Positions 53,902 through 63,909 of a DNA stretch of 64,000 bases are shown here, in pieces. The notes under the pieces are model-generated. The model was not told where the DNA came from, did not search any database, and worked only from the letters and a program-made list of their open reading frames with translations. How positions within the stretch are numbered: position 1 is the first letter of the stretch; each line of letters opens with the position of its first letter. Made by a program: the position numbers and the translations under genes. This DNA comes from an uncultured Bacteroidota bacterium (GTDB taxonomy: Bacteria; Bacteroidota; Bacteroidia; Bacteroidales; UBA12077). The stretch lies in contig CAJXLK010000004.1 in the NCBI GenBank assembly GCA_913055635.1, positions 1 through 64,000 of the forward strand, given 5' to 3'.

Positions 53902-55754
53902 AGATCTTTATTGTCACCGGCGGGTGGCAGGGTGAAATAAAAAACCGAGCCTTTACCTGGCTGGCTTTGCACCCGGAGTTCCTCTCCATGTTGTTCCATC
54001 AACTCTTTGGAAAGAAGCAGGCCCATACCGGCGCCCGCTTCTGCGCTGTAGCCTTTTGTCGATTCATTAACCTTACCATTAAAGAGTACTTCTTGCTGGG
54101 CCTTGTTCATTCCCCGGCCATTATCAGAGACGCTGATCACCATCTTGCCTTCCGCTAACCGTGCATCTATACTTATCCGGCCTTTCTGGGGGGTATATTT
54201 GAGGGCGTTGGAAATTAAATTGCGCAGAACTGTACGGATCATCCGCTGATCACCCTCCACCCGCAAATCGTGGGGTATATTATTGCGCACATCCATTTGC
54301 TGCTTCCAGGCCTTAATGTGATAAAGCCCGATCGAATCATCCACCACACGAGACAAATGAAACGGGACGGGCCGGAAGTGATCGTAGTCTCCCCTGATCT
54401 TGGACCATTCCAGCAGGTTTTCCAGCAGGTCATAGACGCGTTTGGTGGCTTCATAGATCTGTTCATAGAAAAGCTCAAGCTTTTGGCTGCTATAATTTTG
54501 ATGGTTGCGCATGAGCAGCTCCGAAAAGCCAAAGACTTCTGAAATGGGATTTCGCAGGTCGTGGCCGATGATCGAAAACAATTGGTCTTTTAAGGTATTC
54601 CATTGTTCGAGCTTCTGCTCAAAGCTTTTGCGTTGGGTTACGTCCTGGACAAGGGCAATGACCCCTATGATATTGCCTTTCTCGTCATAATGGGGGCTAT
54701 ATAGGCTGGAAGACCAGCCGGAATAACCGCTTTGATGGACTTCAAAGGGTATATCCGGGGTCCTTATCTGCTCCCCATTCAAAGCCCTTTGCATCAATTG
54801 ATCGATCCCGTATCGCTTAAGAAAAGGGAACACATCAAAAGCATAATGCCCCAGCACCTCTTGGGCAGACTTGCCGGTGAGTTTTTCCATAAAAGGATTC
54901 CACTCCTGGTAACGCAACTGACGGTCATATACAGCCAACCCCTGTCCCATATTGTTGATCACTTCCCGCATAAATATTTCAGAACGTTGGGTGGCCTGTT
55001 CTGCCCGCAAGCGGGCATTGATCTCCCTTACAATGCCCTGGATCAACTGATTCTTCCAATCCAAAACGCGGGCCCTGATTTCCACATGGAGGGTGCTCCC
55101 TGAACGGGTCAGCAAAACACCCTCAAACCTGTGAGAACCCTTCCTGGAAAAGACCTCAAGCCACTGATCGGCCTGACGAGGAAGATTTTCCGGATGCAAC
55201 CCATGAACATAACGCCCGAGCATCTGCGAGCGGGAATATCCCAACAAACGCGTAGCCCGCCGGTTGACGTCCCGGATCTGACCATGGCCATCATAAATGA
55301 AGATGGCCTCATGGGATTCCTCAAACAAACTGCGGTACATCTTTTCCCTGGAGGCCAACTCTTGCTGCAGGCGTTGTTGCTGCTGCCTGAGCTGCCACTC
55401 TTTCAAAGCCTGACGGATGGTTACTGGCAGGGCCTCAATGCCTTCAGGGGCCTTCACTACATAATCCTGCGCCCCCTCTTTCAGGGCTTCCACTGCAAGG
55501 GCTTCATCACCATAAGCACTCATCAGAACAATGGGGCAATCCCCGGCTACTTGCTTCAACATCTGCTTGCCTTCCCCATCGGGCAAACGGTTGTCGGTCA
55601 AAATTACATCCGGCTTTTCCTTCCGCAGGATCTCTATGGCTTGGTTTAAAGTGCCAGCCGTCTGAAGATCAAATTCCTGCTCTGAACCTTCAAACGCACT
55701 TTTAATGGTAGTCAGGTGCAAAGCTTCATCTTCCACAATCAACACTCGTTTCAT
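53898..55754 (-). CDS. Receiver-PAS-histidine kinase
   Basis: The protein is 618 residues from ATG 55754 (MKRVLIVEDEALHLTTI); an earlier in-frame TTG adds three residues. The N-terminal receiver has VILTDNRLPDGEG and VLMSAYGDEAL. Two PAS domains follow (about 135-250 and 260-375, EAIFIYDGHGQIRDVNRRA and GLAVYDRQLRYQEWNPF). HisKA then has LFSIIGHDLRNPISEVFGF with H398, and the HATPase domain has LISNALKYTPQKG, VSDNGRGMN and GAGMGLLLSKEL. As the receiver is N-terminal, it may be driven by another kinase. It overlaps the kinase pseudogene by ATGA. Confidence 0.92.
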   Translation of the reverse strand: MKRVLIVEDEALHLTTIKSAFEGSEQEFDLQTAGTLNQAIEILRKEKPDVILTDNRLPDGEGKQMLKQVAGDCPIVLMSAYGDEALAVEALKEGAQDYVVKAPEGIEALPVTIRQALKEWQLRQQQQRLQQELASREKMYRSLFEESHEAIFIYDGHGQIRDVNRRATRLLGYSRSQMLGRYVHGLHPENLPRQADQWLEVFSRKGSHRFEGVLLTRSGSTLHVEIRARVLDWKNQLIQGIVREINARLRAEQATQRSEIFMREVINNMGQGLAVYDRQLRYQEWNPFMEKLTGKSAQEVLGHYAFDVFPFLKRYGIDQLMQRALNGEQIRTPDIPFEVHQSGYSGWSSSLYSPHYDEKGNIIGVIALVQDVTQRKSFEQKLEQWNTLKDQLFSIIGHDLRNPISEVFGFSELLMRNHQNYSSQKLELFYEQIYEATKRVYDLLENLLEWSKIRGDYDHFRPVPFHLSRVVDDSIGLYHIKAWKQQMDVRNNIPHDLRVEGDQRMIRTVLRNLISNALKYTPQKGRISIDARLAEGKMVISVSDNGRGMNKAQQEVLFNGKVNESTKGYSAEAGAGMGLLLSKELMEQHGEELRVQSQPGKGSVFYFTLPPAGDNKDL

Positions 55755-56221
55755 AAAATCCAATTTTTATGCTTCTATGCCTCTTTTAGCAGGTCAAAAT
55801 AGGATTGCCAGCCAATCTAAGATACGCATAGAAAAAGATGGATCATTGGGGGTTTTTACCTGATTTGAGGGGGTGGGTAAAATCACCCAAATTGCCCAAA
55901 CAAGGCCCTTTATAAGCTTTTAAACATATGGAAATAAGCGAAAACGCGGGGCTGTAAAAGCACGGGCCATTGGGTTCAAAACATTGAAATTCAACAATAA
56001 AAAAAAAGATATGATTCGGAAGCCGGGCGTGGCCACACGGAAGTAAATCATTTTTAACAACTCAAAAACAGAAGATTATGAGGTGTTAGGTATTTATACC
56101 TATCTCAAAGCATTAACCTCCGTACAATTACTCTTTGCGAGCCGGGTCAATCTGTAATAAAAGGACCTCCCGCCTGAAGCGGGAGGATGATCATCTGGGC
56201 GGAAGGGGTTCAGATTTGGGG
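55755..56221. other. Intergenic region between kinase and C11 peptidase
   Basis: This 467-base gap lies between two minus-strand genes, upstream of the REC-PAS kinase start. It holds the GC hairpin at 56166-56186 downstream of the peptidase gene. The rest is AT-rich with no recognised gene. Confidence 0.5.
56166..56186 (-). terminator. Likely terminator of the C11 peptidase gene
   Basis: The stem CCTCCCGC/GCGGGAGG (56166-56173 and 56179-56186) has a five-base loop. On the minus strand it is followed by TCCTTTTATT, a moderate T tract. The stem begins 36 bases after the peptidase stop. Confidence 0.6.
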
Positions 56222-57931
56222 TTACTTCACCGAGATGACTCCAGAAGGAGAAAAATGGCGGGGCTGAGTCGACAAGATGTCCATCCAGGGTCTGGATTTT
56301 ACCGCAAGCGATTTCTGAGCAGCCAGTGCTATATTGATGTCGGTATAATGGTGGCCGGGTTCCACGTTTAAGATATCTGAAGTAGTCCAGTTACCATCCT
56401 GGTCTTTATCCCAGAAGCCAAAGCCATCTCCCCCATCAATGGTTCCATTGCCATTGACATCATCGTGGCCGGCAAAGAGAAAATCCTGAGGTTGTTGCAA
56501 GCCAGTAATAATGACCCCATATGTACCATCAGCTTCCACCCCAACGCTACCTAAAATATTCAGTTCATCGTTCTCCTGATAACAGACCAGCACGCTGGTA
56601 TTTTCAGACAAATTATGACCAGGCCAGGTGACGGTGCCATATATGCGGGCTTCATCATCTGCTCCTCCACCTCCACCATTGCCGGCATTTTCAATAAAGG
56701 CCGCCACGAAATTATGCCAGTTGGTTTTGGCAAACTGAAGTTTTTGATAGGCTTCTTTTCTAAAATTTTCCTCATTATTGGGAAAATGGATGGAGAGGCC
56801 CCCGAAGGGAACATCCAAAGAGTTGCTTTTGGTAAAGGATATGGCAGCATTCAGGGCAGACAGAAGCTCATCGGCTGCGTTGTTAATCAGATTGATCTGG
56901 CCGAGGTCATCGCGCTGCATAATTTCCTTGACAAATTCACGCAAATCAGTAAGGGAGGGGAAATTATCCGATATATAATGGGTTTTTTCCCAGGATTCAT
57001 AGACTTCATCCCAATTGTCACCTACCTCAGAGACCAGGCGGTTACCAAATTCTGAGAGTTTAGCTCCAAGGGCATCGATCTGGGAAAGGTCGGTTACGGC
57101 CATATGGGTATGAAAGCGCTGGGCTTCCACCCCTTCATCATAGACACACTGGGCGATGCGTTTAGACAGGTCATAACTATCCATTTTGGGATTATCCACC
57201 AATTCGGCCAGCCAGGTATCAGCCCCCAGAATACCCAAAGCAGGCATGGTGGTTTCACAGGCTACCATATAATCGGCATAGTCTTTTAATTCATAAGCTA
57301 CTTCTACACTGCCCATCAAACAGGCATGAAAAACGATCACATCGAGATGGGGGGCATTGGCCAGGGCCGAACGCATTTTGGGCATACTCATTAAATCGTC
57401 CGATCCGTTGATTTCATCGGGGCAAAGGCCATACCAGGCGGCTCCATGGCTGTTGATAATCAAAGCATATCTTTCAGCCGGGTAGTTTTCGCTACACCAG
57501 GCTATAAAATCGATTAAGGTTTGGGGATCTGACATATCCTTGGTTCCCAGATCTAACGCCACCGGGGAAAGAATTTCATCGGGCAACTGGTTTTCATGCT
57601 GCCCAATTTCATAACAGGCTACGTTTCCACCGGTTTTCAATGACCCCAGCATAATTACTGACTTGACCTGGCGGGTTGAGCCCACCCACTCCATTTCCTG
57701 CAAATCCTTGATGATGTAACTGGTGCCGGCCTGGCCAACATCCAGGTCGTTGTTGCCGTTAAAATAGCCCATGATAGTCCATTTGGCACGGGAAGGTCCA
57801 TTATCTTCTTCCTTTTCACAAGCCGGTAAAAAGAAAAGGGAAGTCAACAGCATAAAGGCGGTTGTGTGCCATAATAAGCGGCGAAAGATGCTCCGCCATG
57901 CAGGGGTAAGATAAAACCGATTTTTTTTCAT
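56222..57931 (-). CDS. Clostripain-family (C11) cysteine peptidase lipoprotein
   Basis: The 569-residue protein has a long signal ending FLPAC (C38), a lipoprotein. The C11 peptidase domain (about 45-400) shows RYALIINSHGAAWYG with H162 and VIVFHACLMGSVEVAYEL with C204 as the catalytic pair. A short Gly-rich linker leads to a C-terminal beta domain (about 425-555) with DVNGNGTIDGGDGFGFWDKD, a calcium-binding-like loop pair. Family members cleave after basic residues and often act on surface or secreted proteins. The C-terminal domain may tether or stabilise the enzyme. Confidence 0.9.
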   Translation of the reverse strand: MKKNRFYLTPAWRSIFRRLLWHTTAFMLLTSLFFLPACEKEEDNGPSRAKWTIMGYFNGNNDLDVGQAGTSYIIKDLQEMEWVGSTRQVKSVIMLGSLKTGGNVACYEIGQHENQLPDEILSPVALDLGTKDMSDPQTLIDFIAWCSENYPAERYALIINSHGAAWYGLCPDEINGSDDLMSMPKMRSALANAPHLDVIVFHACLMGSVEVAYELKDYADYMVACETTMPALGILGADTWLAELVDNPKMDSYDLSKRIAQCVYDEGVEAQRFHTHMAVTDLSQIDALGAKLSEFGNRLVSEVGDNWDEVYESWEKTHYISDNFPSLTDLREFVKEIMQRDDLGQINLINNAADELLSALNAAISFTKSNSLDVPFGGLSIHFPNNEENFRKEAYQKLQFAKTNWHNFVAAFIENAGNGGGGGADDEARIYGTVTWPGHNLSENTSVLVCYQENDELNILGSVGVEADGTYGVIITGLQQPQDFLFAGHDDVNGNGTIDGGDGFGFWDKDQDGNWTTSDILNVEPGHHYTDINIALAAQKSLAVKSRPWMDILSTQPRHFSPSGVISVK

Positions 57932-58473
57932 GATCCATGCAGCTATAGGGTTAGACGTTCAACCAAGGAAGTACTCAAGTGATTTAACCGCATATAAATC
58001 CACTAGCCAACCACCTTCTCTATGTGGCAGGACGAACCACCCCCCTTGGGACAGACACTTCTCCTAATCAATTATTGTCACCCCTGAAGTTGGAGTGGCT
58101 GGTGGTTCACATTAATAAGCCCCTCACCACAGCCTTCATTCATACCAACCGCTGACTTAGCCTCTTCATCTGGCAATTGGCCTGTGGAATGATGGTCTGC
58201 CGCTAAATTAAATTGCAATGGTTCTAACTGTTCGGCACAAATAACAGGGATAATATACAACAGAAAGGCTTCAAAGTATTGTAAAAAAAAGACATTCTGG
58301 CCGAGGTCGATTAAAATAAAAACATTTCACAGACCCCGTTCAACGGAGTTGTTTTCGTTTGACCCCCGCCAGGCGGGGGCAAATTATCCCCTCTGCTTGC
58401 ATGTCCATTCCCTGTATAATTCCTATTTTTATAGGGTGAAAGAAATTCAAAACCCTGATACACTCCGGCAGGT
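57932..58473. other. Intergenic region between peptidase and dikinase-like genes
   Basis: This 542-base divergent gap contains a perfect GC palindrome (CCCCCGCC at 58363-58370, GGCGGGGG at 58372-58379). That palindrome belongs to the same general class as the 35.2 kb cluster. A 60-codon minus-strand frame from a TTG at 58260 was considered and not accepted. Nothing else is recognised. Confidence 0.5.
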
Positions 58474-60942
58474 ATGTACATACTTAAACCGCAGGATCTC
58501 CGGCCCAATGAGCATATCCAAAAGACGGGCCATAAAGGCAACGGGCTGCTGCTTTTGCAGGCGGCAGGCCTGAATGTTCCGCCCTGGTTCTGCGTTTCTG
58601 CCGATTTATATAAGCATTTTTTAGAGGAGATGCTTGCCGGGCAGCCCGATGTAGATATTGACAGTGAGACCGGGATACAAAAGGCAAGGCAGGCCATCAG
58701 GGCTTTTCGTTTTCCCGAAGCCTTTTTAAAAAATATGGAGGCTGCTGTGCAAGCGTTGTCTTGGGAACAGGATGTTTTTGCCGTTAGATCTTCGGCCCTG
58801 CTGGAAGATACAAAGGGCCAAAGCTTTGCCGGTCAATATTATACAGGGCTTTCGGTAAAACGCCACCAGCTGACCGACGCCATCAGGCAATGCTGGCTTT
58901 CAGCATGGTCGCCCCATGTGATCCGACAAATTAAGGCCAGCGGCCGCTCTCCGCGGAACAACTCCATGGCGGTGATCGTCCAGCAACAAATCCATCCGGA
59001 TTATGCAGGGGTTTTATTCACCCAACGGCCAACCAGTGAAAAAGAAAGGATCATAGAATATACCCGCGGATCAGGCGATAAATTGGTTTCCGGTGAAGCC
59101 ACCCCCACCCCCCTGATCTACAACCAAAACAAACAAACCTTCACCTCCCCCGGACGAAACCAGGAAAGCAAAACCTGCTCCATCCCAGATATAATGTACC
59201 AGCTTGTCGAGAAAGCCCGGATCATTGACCAGCAAATTGCCCCGTTTCAGGACGTCGAATGGGCCGCCCAACATGGCTCCCTTTATTTTTTACAGACCCG
59301 GCCCATCACTGCTCCACCCCCTCCGGCCAATGAAAGAAACCCATCTGCTTATGTCTGGACTTCCTGGTTTTTCGATCAGCGTTTTCCCAATCCCATTACA
59401 CCGCTTAATTCCACGGTCGTTTGCCCCCACATCTTTCAAAAAGCCCTGAAGGATCCCCTGAAATACCTTGGGGTAAATCATCTTGCTGAAGGTCAAATCG
59501 TCCGGTTTATACGCGGGCGGATCTATACCAACCTGGAGGTATTTAAAATTTTTTTCAAATGGATTCCCTCCAAACTCATCCCACCGGATTTCAAAGCCAT
59601 CTTCCCGCATCATTATTCCCGGGCAGAGCGGAAAACCCGTTATCCCCGTTTCAATCTGCCTTTGGTTAAAGGGATGTTTCATTTACTGAAAGAAGGCGAC
59701 TGGCTGGTATTTCACAACCTTTACCGTTGGAAGGGCATGCTCAGGGGCCATTATTTTCAGCGCCTAACCCCTTCGGCCATTGGATCAATGCATGCTGGTG
59801 AAATCGTCAAACAGCTGGAAAAGGAGGAATACGTTAGCGAAAGGTTTCTGAGCATCCACCGGTGGAGCATGGGTTGGGCGGAGCTACTGTACCATTTTTA
59901 TAAACATGTCCTGAGGCTTCTATACCCGGGGAAGGCTGCAGCAAAATTATCCGGGTTTGATGCGGGTTTAAGGACCATCACCCAAACCATCAATTGTGAG
60001 ATTGAACAGATGGCCTATCATTTCTACGCATCGGGAGCCATAGTCGATGACCATCCTCAAACAGAGCTGAGCCCCATGGTTCATTCGGTCCTGGATGATT
60101 TTTTTGCCAGTCACGGGCATCGGGCCTATACACTGGATATTGGTGAACCCCGCTGGGAAGAGGACCCGGTTGTATTTTTCAACACCCTGGTGCGACCGGA
60201 AATCAGAAAATTCAGGCATTGGGGAAAGCCAGCGGACCAAGGGGTAAAAAAGGAGAGCCGGAAAAAAGATCCTTTGGCGCGACTGGTAGAAACATTCATT
60301 GAAATGAGGGAATCCCAGCGGTACCATTGGGAGATCAACCTTTACAACATCAGGCTCCTATATGCATGTCTCGGGGAAAAGCTTCAAGAACAAGGTGTTC
60401 TCGAACAGGGGCAGGATATTTTTTTCCTTTACAAGGAGGAAGTCATGCGTTGTTTGGAGGGCGGGGCAGGATCGGGGCTCAACCTGCAAGTGGATCAACG
60501 AAGGGCTCAGCACCGGATAAATGCCGGTTATGAGCCGGCTGCTTTCCTGGAAGGCGACAAGCCCATACCAAACAGGGGCGGGCCGGGCAGCCGGGGTGAT
60601 ATCATCAGTGGACGGGGCCTTAGTCCGGGCAGGGCAAAGGGGATGGCCCGGGTAGTCACCTCGGTCAACGATCTGAACCAGATCACTCCCGGAGAGATCC
60701 TGGTGGCCCGATCTACCGACCCGAGCTGGTCGGCAGCCTTTGATATCGCATCCGGGCTGATCATGGAACGGGGCGGTTACCTCTCGCACGGGGCCATCCT
60801 GGCCAGAGAATACAACCTTCCAGCCATAAGCCAGGTAAAGGATGCCCTCCAACATATACATACCGGCGACCGCATCATACTGAATGCCGGGACCGGCGAA
60901 ATCCGCATAGAAAAACCTGCTTCCCGGGAAGAAGGCGGGTGA
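58474..60942 (+). CDS. Rifampin-phosphotransferase-like PEP-synthase-family enzyme
   Basis: The 822-residue protein has an N-terminal ATP-grasp (PPDK_N) domain (about 15-290; DVFAVRSSALLEDTKGQSFAGQY, MAVIVQQQIHPDYAGVLFT). The middle region (about 300-700) is helical. The C-terminal swivelling phosphohistidine domain (about 710-815) contains GRGLSPGRAKGMARVV and YLSHGAILAREY with H772. It lacks the TIM barrel of PEP synthase. The order matches rifampin phosphotransferase, in which the middle domain binds the acceptor and ATP gives AMP, phosphate and a phosphorylated product. Whether rifamycins are the natural substrate here is unknown. Confidence 0.85.
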   Translation: MYILKPQDLRPNEHIQKTGHKGNGLLLLQAAGLNVPPWFCVSADLYKHFLEEMLAGQPDVDIDSETGIQKARQAIRAFRFPEAFLKNMEAAVQALSWEQDVFAVRSSALLEDTKGQSFAGQYYTGLSVKRHQLTDAIRQCWLSAWSPHVIRQIKASGRSPRNNSMAVIVQQQIHPDYAGVLFTQRPTSEKERIIEYTRGSGDKLVSGEATPTPLIYNQNKQTFTSPGRNQESKTCSIPDIMYQLVEKARIIDQQIAPFQDVEWAAQHGSLYFLQTRPITAPPPPANERNPSAYVWTSWFFDQRFPNPITPLNSTVVCPHIFQKALKDPLKYLGVNHLAEGQIVRFIRGRIYTNLEVFKIFFKWIPSKLIPPDFKAIFPHHYSRAERKTRYPRFNLPLVKGMFHLLKEGDWLVFHNLYRWKGMLRGHYFQRLTPSAIGSMHAGEIVKQLEKEEYVSERFLSIHRWSMGWAELLYHFYKHVLRLLYPGKAAAKLSGFDAGLRTITQTINCEIEQMAYHFYASGAIVDDHPQTELSPMVHSVLDDFFASHGHRAYTLDIGEPRWEEDPVVFFNTLVRPEIRKFRHWGKPADQGVKKESRKKDPLARLVETFIEMRESQRYHWEINLYNIRLLYACLGEKLQEQGVLEQGQDIFFLYKEEVMRCLEGGAGSGLNLQVDQRRAQHRINAGYEPAAFLEGDKPIPNRGGPGSRGDIISGRGLSPGRAKGMARVVTSVNDLNQITPGEILVARSTDPSWSAAFDIASGLIMERGGYLSHGAILAREYNLPAISQVKDALQHIHTGDRIILNAGTGEIRIEKPASREEGG

Positions 60943-60969
60943 AAATCAATACACCCACTAACCCGTGGG

Positions 60970-63909
60970 CTATCGTTGAGACCCGCCTTTTATCAGCAAT
61001 TGCTGCATCTTTTCCTTAAGGGAAGTAACATCAATGGGTTTGGAGATATAATCATCACATCCAGCCTCCATGCTTTTGCGGGCATCCTGGCTCATGGCAT
61101 AGGCAGTTTGAGCAATAATGGGCACATCGGGACGAAAATCGGATGAACGGATTTTCCGGGTAAGCTCCAAGCCATTGACATCGGGCAGTTTAATGTCCAT
61201 CAGGATGAGATCAATGCCGGGATTTTCCCGGAGTCTTTGATGGCCTTCCCAACCGGTCTCACAGGCAATTACCTCATATCCATCGGGTTCGAGCAACTCG
61301 CGGATGTATTGAAGGCTGGTGGTATCATCCTCAATCACAAGGATCGTTTTCCCTTGACCATCCTGATAATGGTTGATTTCACCGGGGTTGGCAGTGGCCT
61401 TTTCCGGGTTTTTCTTCTTGTAAGGCAGGGTAAAATAAAAGACAGAACCTTTCCCTTCTTCCGACTCCAGCCACATATCACCCCCCAGGAGTTCGGCCAG
61501 ATTTTTGGAGATGGTCAAACCCAGCCCGGTCCCTTCATAGATACGGCCCCGGCTGTCCTCAGCCTGCCTAAAGCGTTCAAAAATGTTGGCCTGCTGGTGG
61601 GAGGGAATACCAGAGCCGGTATCTTTGACATAGAAAAGTAAGGTTTGGTTGGATTGAAGGGCATAGCCAAAATTCACCCATCCCTGGTCGGTGAACTTGA
61701 GGGCATTGCTCAGGAGATTGTCCAGGATCTGCCGCAGCCGATAATGATCAGAGTTTACCAGACTTTGCTCCCGGTCAAGGCCTTTATCCACCACGATTTG
61801 CAAATAAGGTTTTCCATAAACCGAGCGTTCATTGCGGAAGACATTGTAGAGTTCATCCATCAAATCATTGAGATAGAACGATTCAAACTGCAGGGCAATC
61901 TGATTGGCTTCAATCTTAGAGACATCCACAATATCGTTGATAATCTGGAGCAAGTGCCGGGTTCGCGAATGAATGATCCCCAAAAATTGGCGTTGTTTTT
62001 CCCGGGGATAATCCCGTTCCTGAAGCATTTGGGAAAATCCCATAATGCCGTTCATGGGGGTTCGGATCTCATGGCTCATATTGGCCAAAAAAGTGCTCTT
62101 AAGGCGATCGCTCTCCTCAGCCTTTTGCTTGGCCCGTTCCATTTCTTCCTTTTGTTCTTCCAGACGCCGGTTGATATCCCTTAATTCTTCGTTGGAAGCC
62201 CGCAATTCCTCTTCGGTGGCCTCCAGCTCCTGGTTGGTCTCTCGCAGATCACTGGTGGTAGCCTGGAGTTCCTCGCTGTAAGACAATATCTTTTCTTCAT
62301 ATTGCTTTTGATCGGTAATGTCCTGCACCATCCCAATTGATTTATAGATTTCACCGTGGTGATCTCTGAAATGATCGGCCTTTTCATGGACATGCCGCAC
62401 CTGGCCGGTGTCTTTTTTGATGATGCGATGCTCCGTTTCATAACCTTCCTCTCCCGCCTGGACTGAATTGCGGAAAGCCTGGGCAACATTCGAACGCTCG
62501 TCGGGATGAACCCGTTCAAGAAAAGCTTCGAAGGTGGCTTCAAACTCCTGAGGCTGAAGGCCAAAAATCCGATACACTTCATCCGACCAATTTAAGGTAT
62601 TGGTTTTCAGATCCATTTCCCAGCTACCCAAACGGGCTATTCTTTGAGAGCGCGTCAACAGGTCTTTATGGCGTCTCAATTCGCGTTCGGCTTCCTCCCG
62701 CTGGGTGATGTCGCGGACAAACTCGACCACCCCGCGAACTTCTTGTGAATCCGAATCCAGTATGGGGTAGCTATAGAGCTCCAGCCACCGGACCGGCGAA
62801 TCGGGATCGGGATAACCCGGGACAACCTCCGATTCAGTCTTTTTACTTTTCATCGCCCGCAACGAAGGACATGGATCACAGGGTTGACCGGCATTGTGGT
62901 AAGCGGAATAACACTTCTTCCCTACCAAAGGGGTTTTTTTTGAATACCATTGCTCCATCACGGGATTCACATAACGAATGGTCAAATCAGTGGCCAGGAC
63001 ACTGATGCCATCCTGAATGCTTTGAAAGACAGCATCCATAAAGGCTTTGGACTCCCTGATCTGTCTGTTCATGCGGTATTGCTCTGTCACATCCCGGAAA
63101 ACCGCTACCACTCCATGAACATTTCCCTGTTCATCCATAATGGGTGCCGCGGAATCAGCGATCTGACAGGTCCGACCCTCTTTGGAAATAAGCCTCGTAT
63201 CATTGGCCAGGCCCACCAGCTTACCGGTCTTCAATACCTGGTGAACCGGATTATCAATTTTTTCTTCACTCCGGCTGTTGATGATATGAAAGACCTCGTC
63301 CATAAGTTTTCCCTTCGCCTCCTCAACCTTCCAACCCGTTAACTGCTCTGCGACCCCATTCATCCGCACAACCCGACCCTCGGTATCGGTTGAAATAACC
63401 GCATCCCCGATCGAATGCAGGGTGATTCTCAATTCTTCCTTACTTTGGCGAAGGGCCTCCTCCATTTTATTGCGCGCGGTAACATCCTTAAATACACAGT
63501 AGGTCTGCTGAAAACTTCCATCCGGGTTATACCCGACACACCCTTCAAAAGAAACATCCAGGTAATGGCCCTGTTGATGTCTAATCCTGAATTGTGCATC
63601 ATGAATATACCCTTCCAACTTAAATTGCGGAAAATATTGATCAAACCGCATCTGCCAGTGCTCATGCAACAAACTGCCAAAATAAAGCCCGATGACTTCC
63701 TCCCTTGTATATCCGAGGGTATCCAGCCATGCGGGATTGACATCCAGGATATGCCCATTCACATCCAGGGATTGATAAGGAAGGGGGGCATGGTCATAGA
63801 GGCTCCGGTATTTTTCCTTACTTTCCTTTAATTCTTTTTTCAACTGCGCATTTTCCTGCTCCAGTTCTTCGATGTGTTGTTTTAAATCGGAAGGTTTGTT
63901 GTGCTCCAT
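60970..63909 (-). CDS. Multi-PAS hybrid sensor histidine kinase with receiver
   Basis: The 979-residue cytosolic kinase has an N-terminal coiled coil and four PAS domains. One of these has CYSAYHNAGQPCDPCPSLR, a cysteine-rich loop. A heptad linker follows (ELEATEEELRASNEELRD). HisKA has FLANMSHEIRTPMNGIMGF with H613. HATPase_c has LSNALKFTDQGW, VKDTGSGIPSHQ and GTGLGLTISKNLAELL. A C-terminal receiver has ILVIEDDTTSLQYI and LILMDIKLPDVNG. Its C-terminal two-fifths resembles those of the 18.2 kb kinase and the 52.5 kb pseudogene, indicating a paralogous family. It is convergent with the dikinase-like gene. Confidence 0.93.
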   Translation of the reverse strand: MEHNKPSDLKQHIEELEQENAQLKKELKESKEKYRSLYDHAPLPYQSLDVNGHILDVNPAWLDTLGYTREEVIGLYFGSLLHEHWQMRFDQYFPQFKLEGYIHDAQFRIRHQQGHYLDVSFEGCVGYNPDGSFQQTYCVFKDVTARNKMEEALRQSKEELRITLHSIGDAVISTDTEGRVVRMNGVAEQLTGWKVEEAKGKLMDEVFHIINSRSEEKIDNPVHQVLKTGKLVGLANDTRLISKEGRTCQIADSAAPIMDEQGNVHGVVAVFRDVTEQYRMNRQIRESKAFMDAVFQSIQDGISVLATDLTIRYVNPVMEQWYSKKTPLVGKKCYSAYHNAGQPCDPCPSLRAMKSKKTESEVVPGYPDPDSPVRWLELYSYPILDSDSQEVRGVVEFVRDITQREEAERELRRHKDLLTRSQRIARLGSWEMDLKTNTLNWSDEVYRIFGLQPQEFEATFEAFLERVHPDERSNVAQAFRNSVQAGEEGYETEHRIIKKDTGQVRHVHEKADHFRDHHGEIYKSIGMVQDITDQKQYEEKILSYSEELQATTSDLRETNQELEATEEELRASNEELRDINRRLEEQKEEMERAKQKAEESDRLKSTFLANMSHEIRTPMNGIMGFSQMLQERDYPREKQRQFLGIIHSRTRHLLQIINDIVDVSKIEANQIALQFESFYLNDLMDELYNVFRNERSVYGKPYLQIVVDKGLDREQSLVNSDHYRLRQILDNLLSNALKFTDQGWVNFGYALQSNQTLLFYVKDTGSGIPSHQQANIFERFRQAEDSRGRIYEGTGLGLTISKNLAELLGGDMWLESEEGKGSVFYFTLPYKKKNPEKATANPGEINHYQDGQGKTILVIEDDTTSLQYIRELLEPDGYEVIACETGWEGHQRLRENPGIDLILMDIKLPDVNGLELTRKIRSSDFRPDVPIIAQTAYAMSQDARKSMEAGCDDYISKPIDVTSLKEKMQQLLIKGGSQR

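Noticed and set aside
58078-58260. Possible 60-residue secreted peptide on the minus strand
   Set aside because: The only start is TTG, the ATG just upstream is out of frame, and no signal peptide or homology is convincing.
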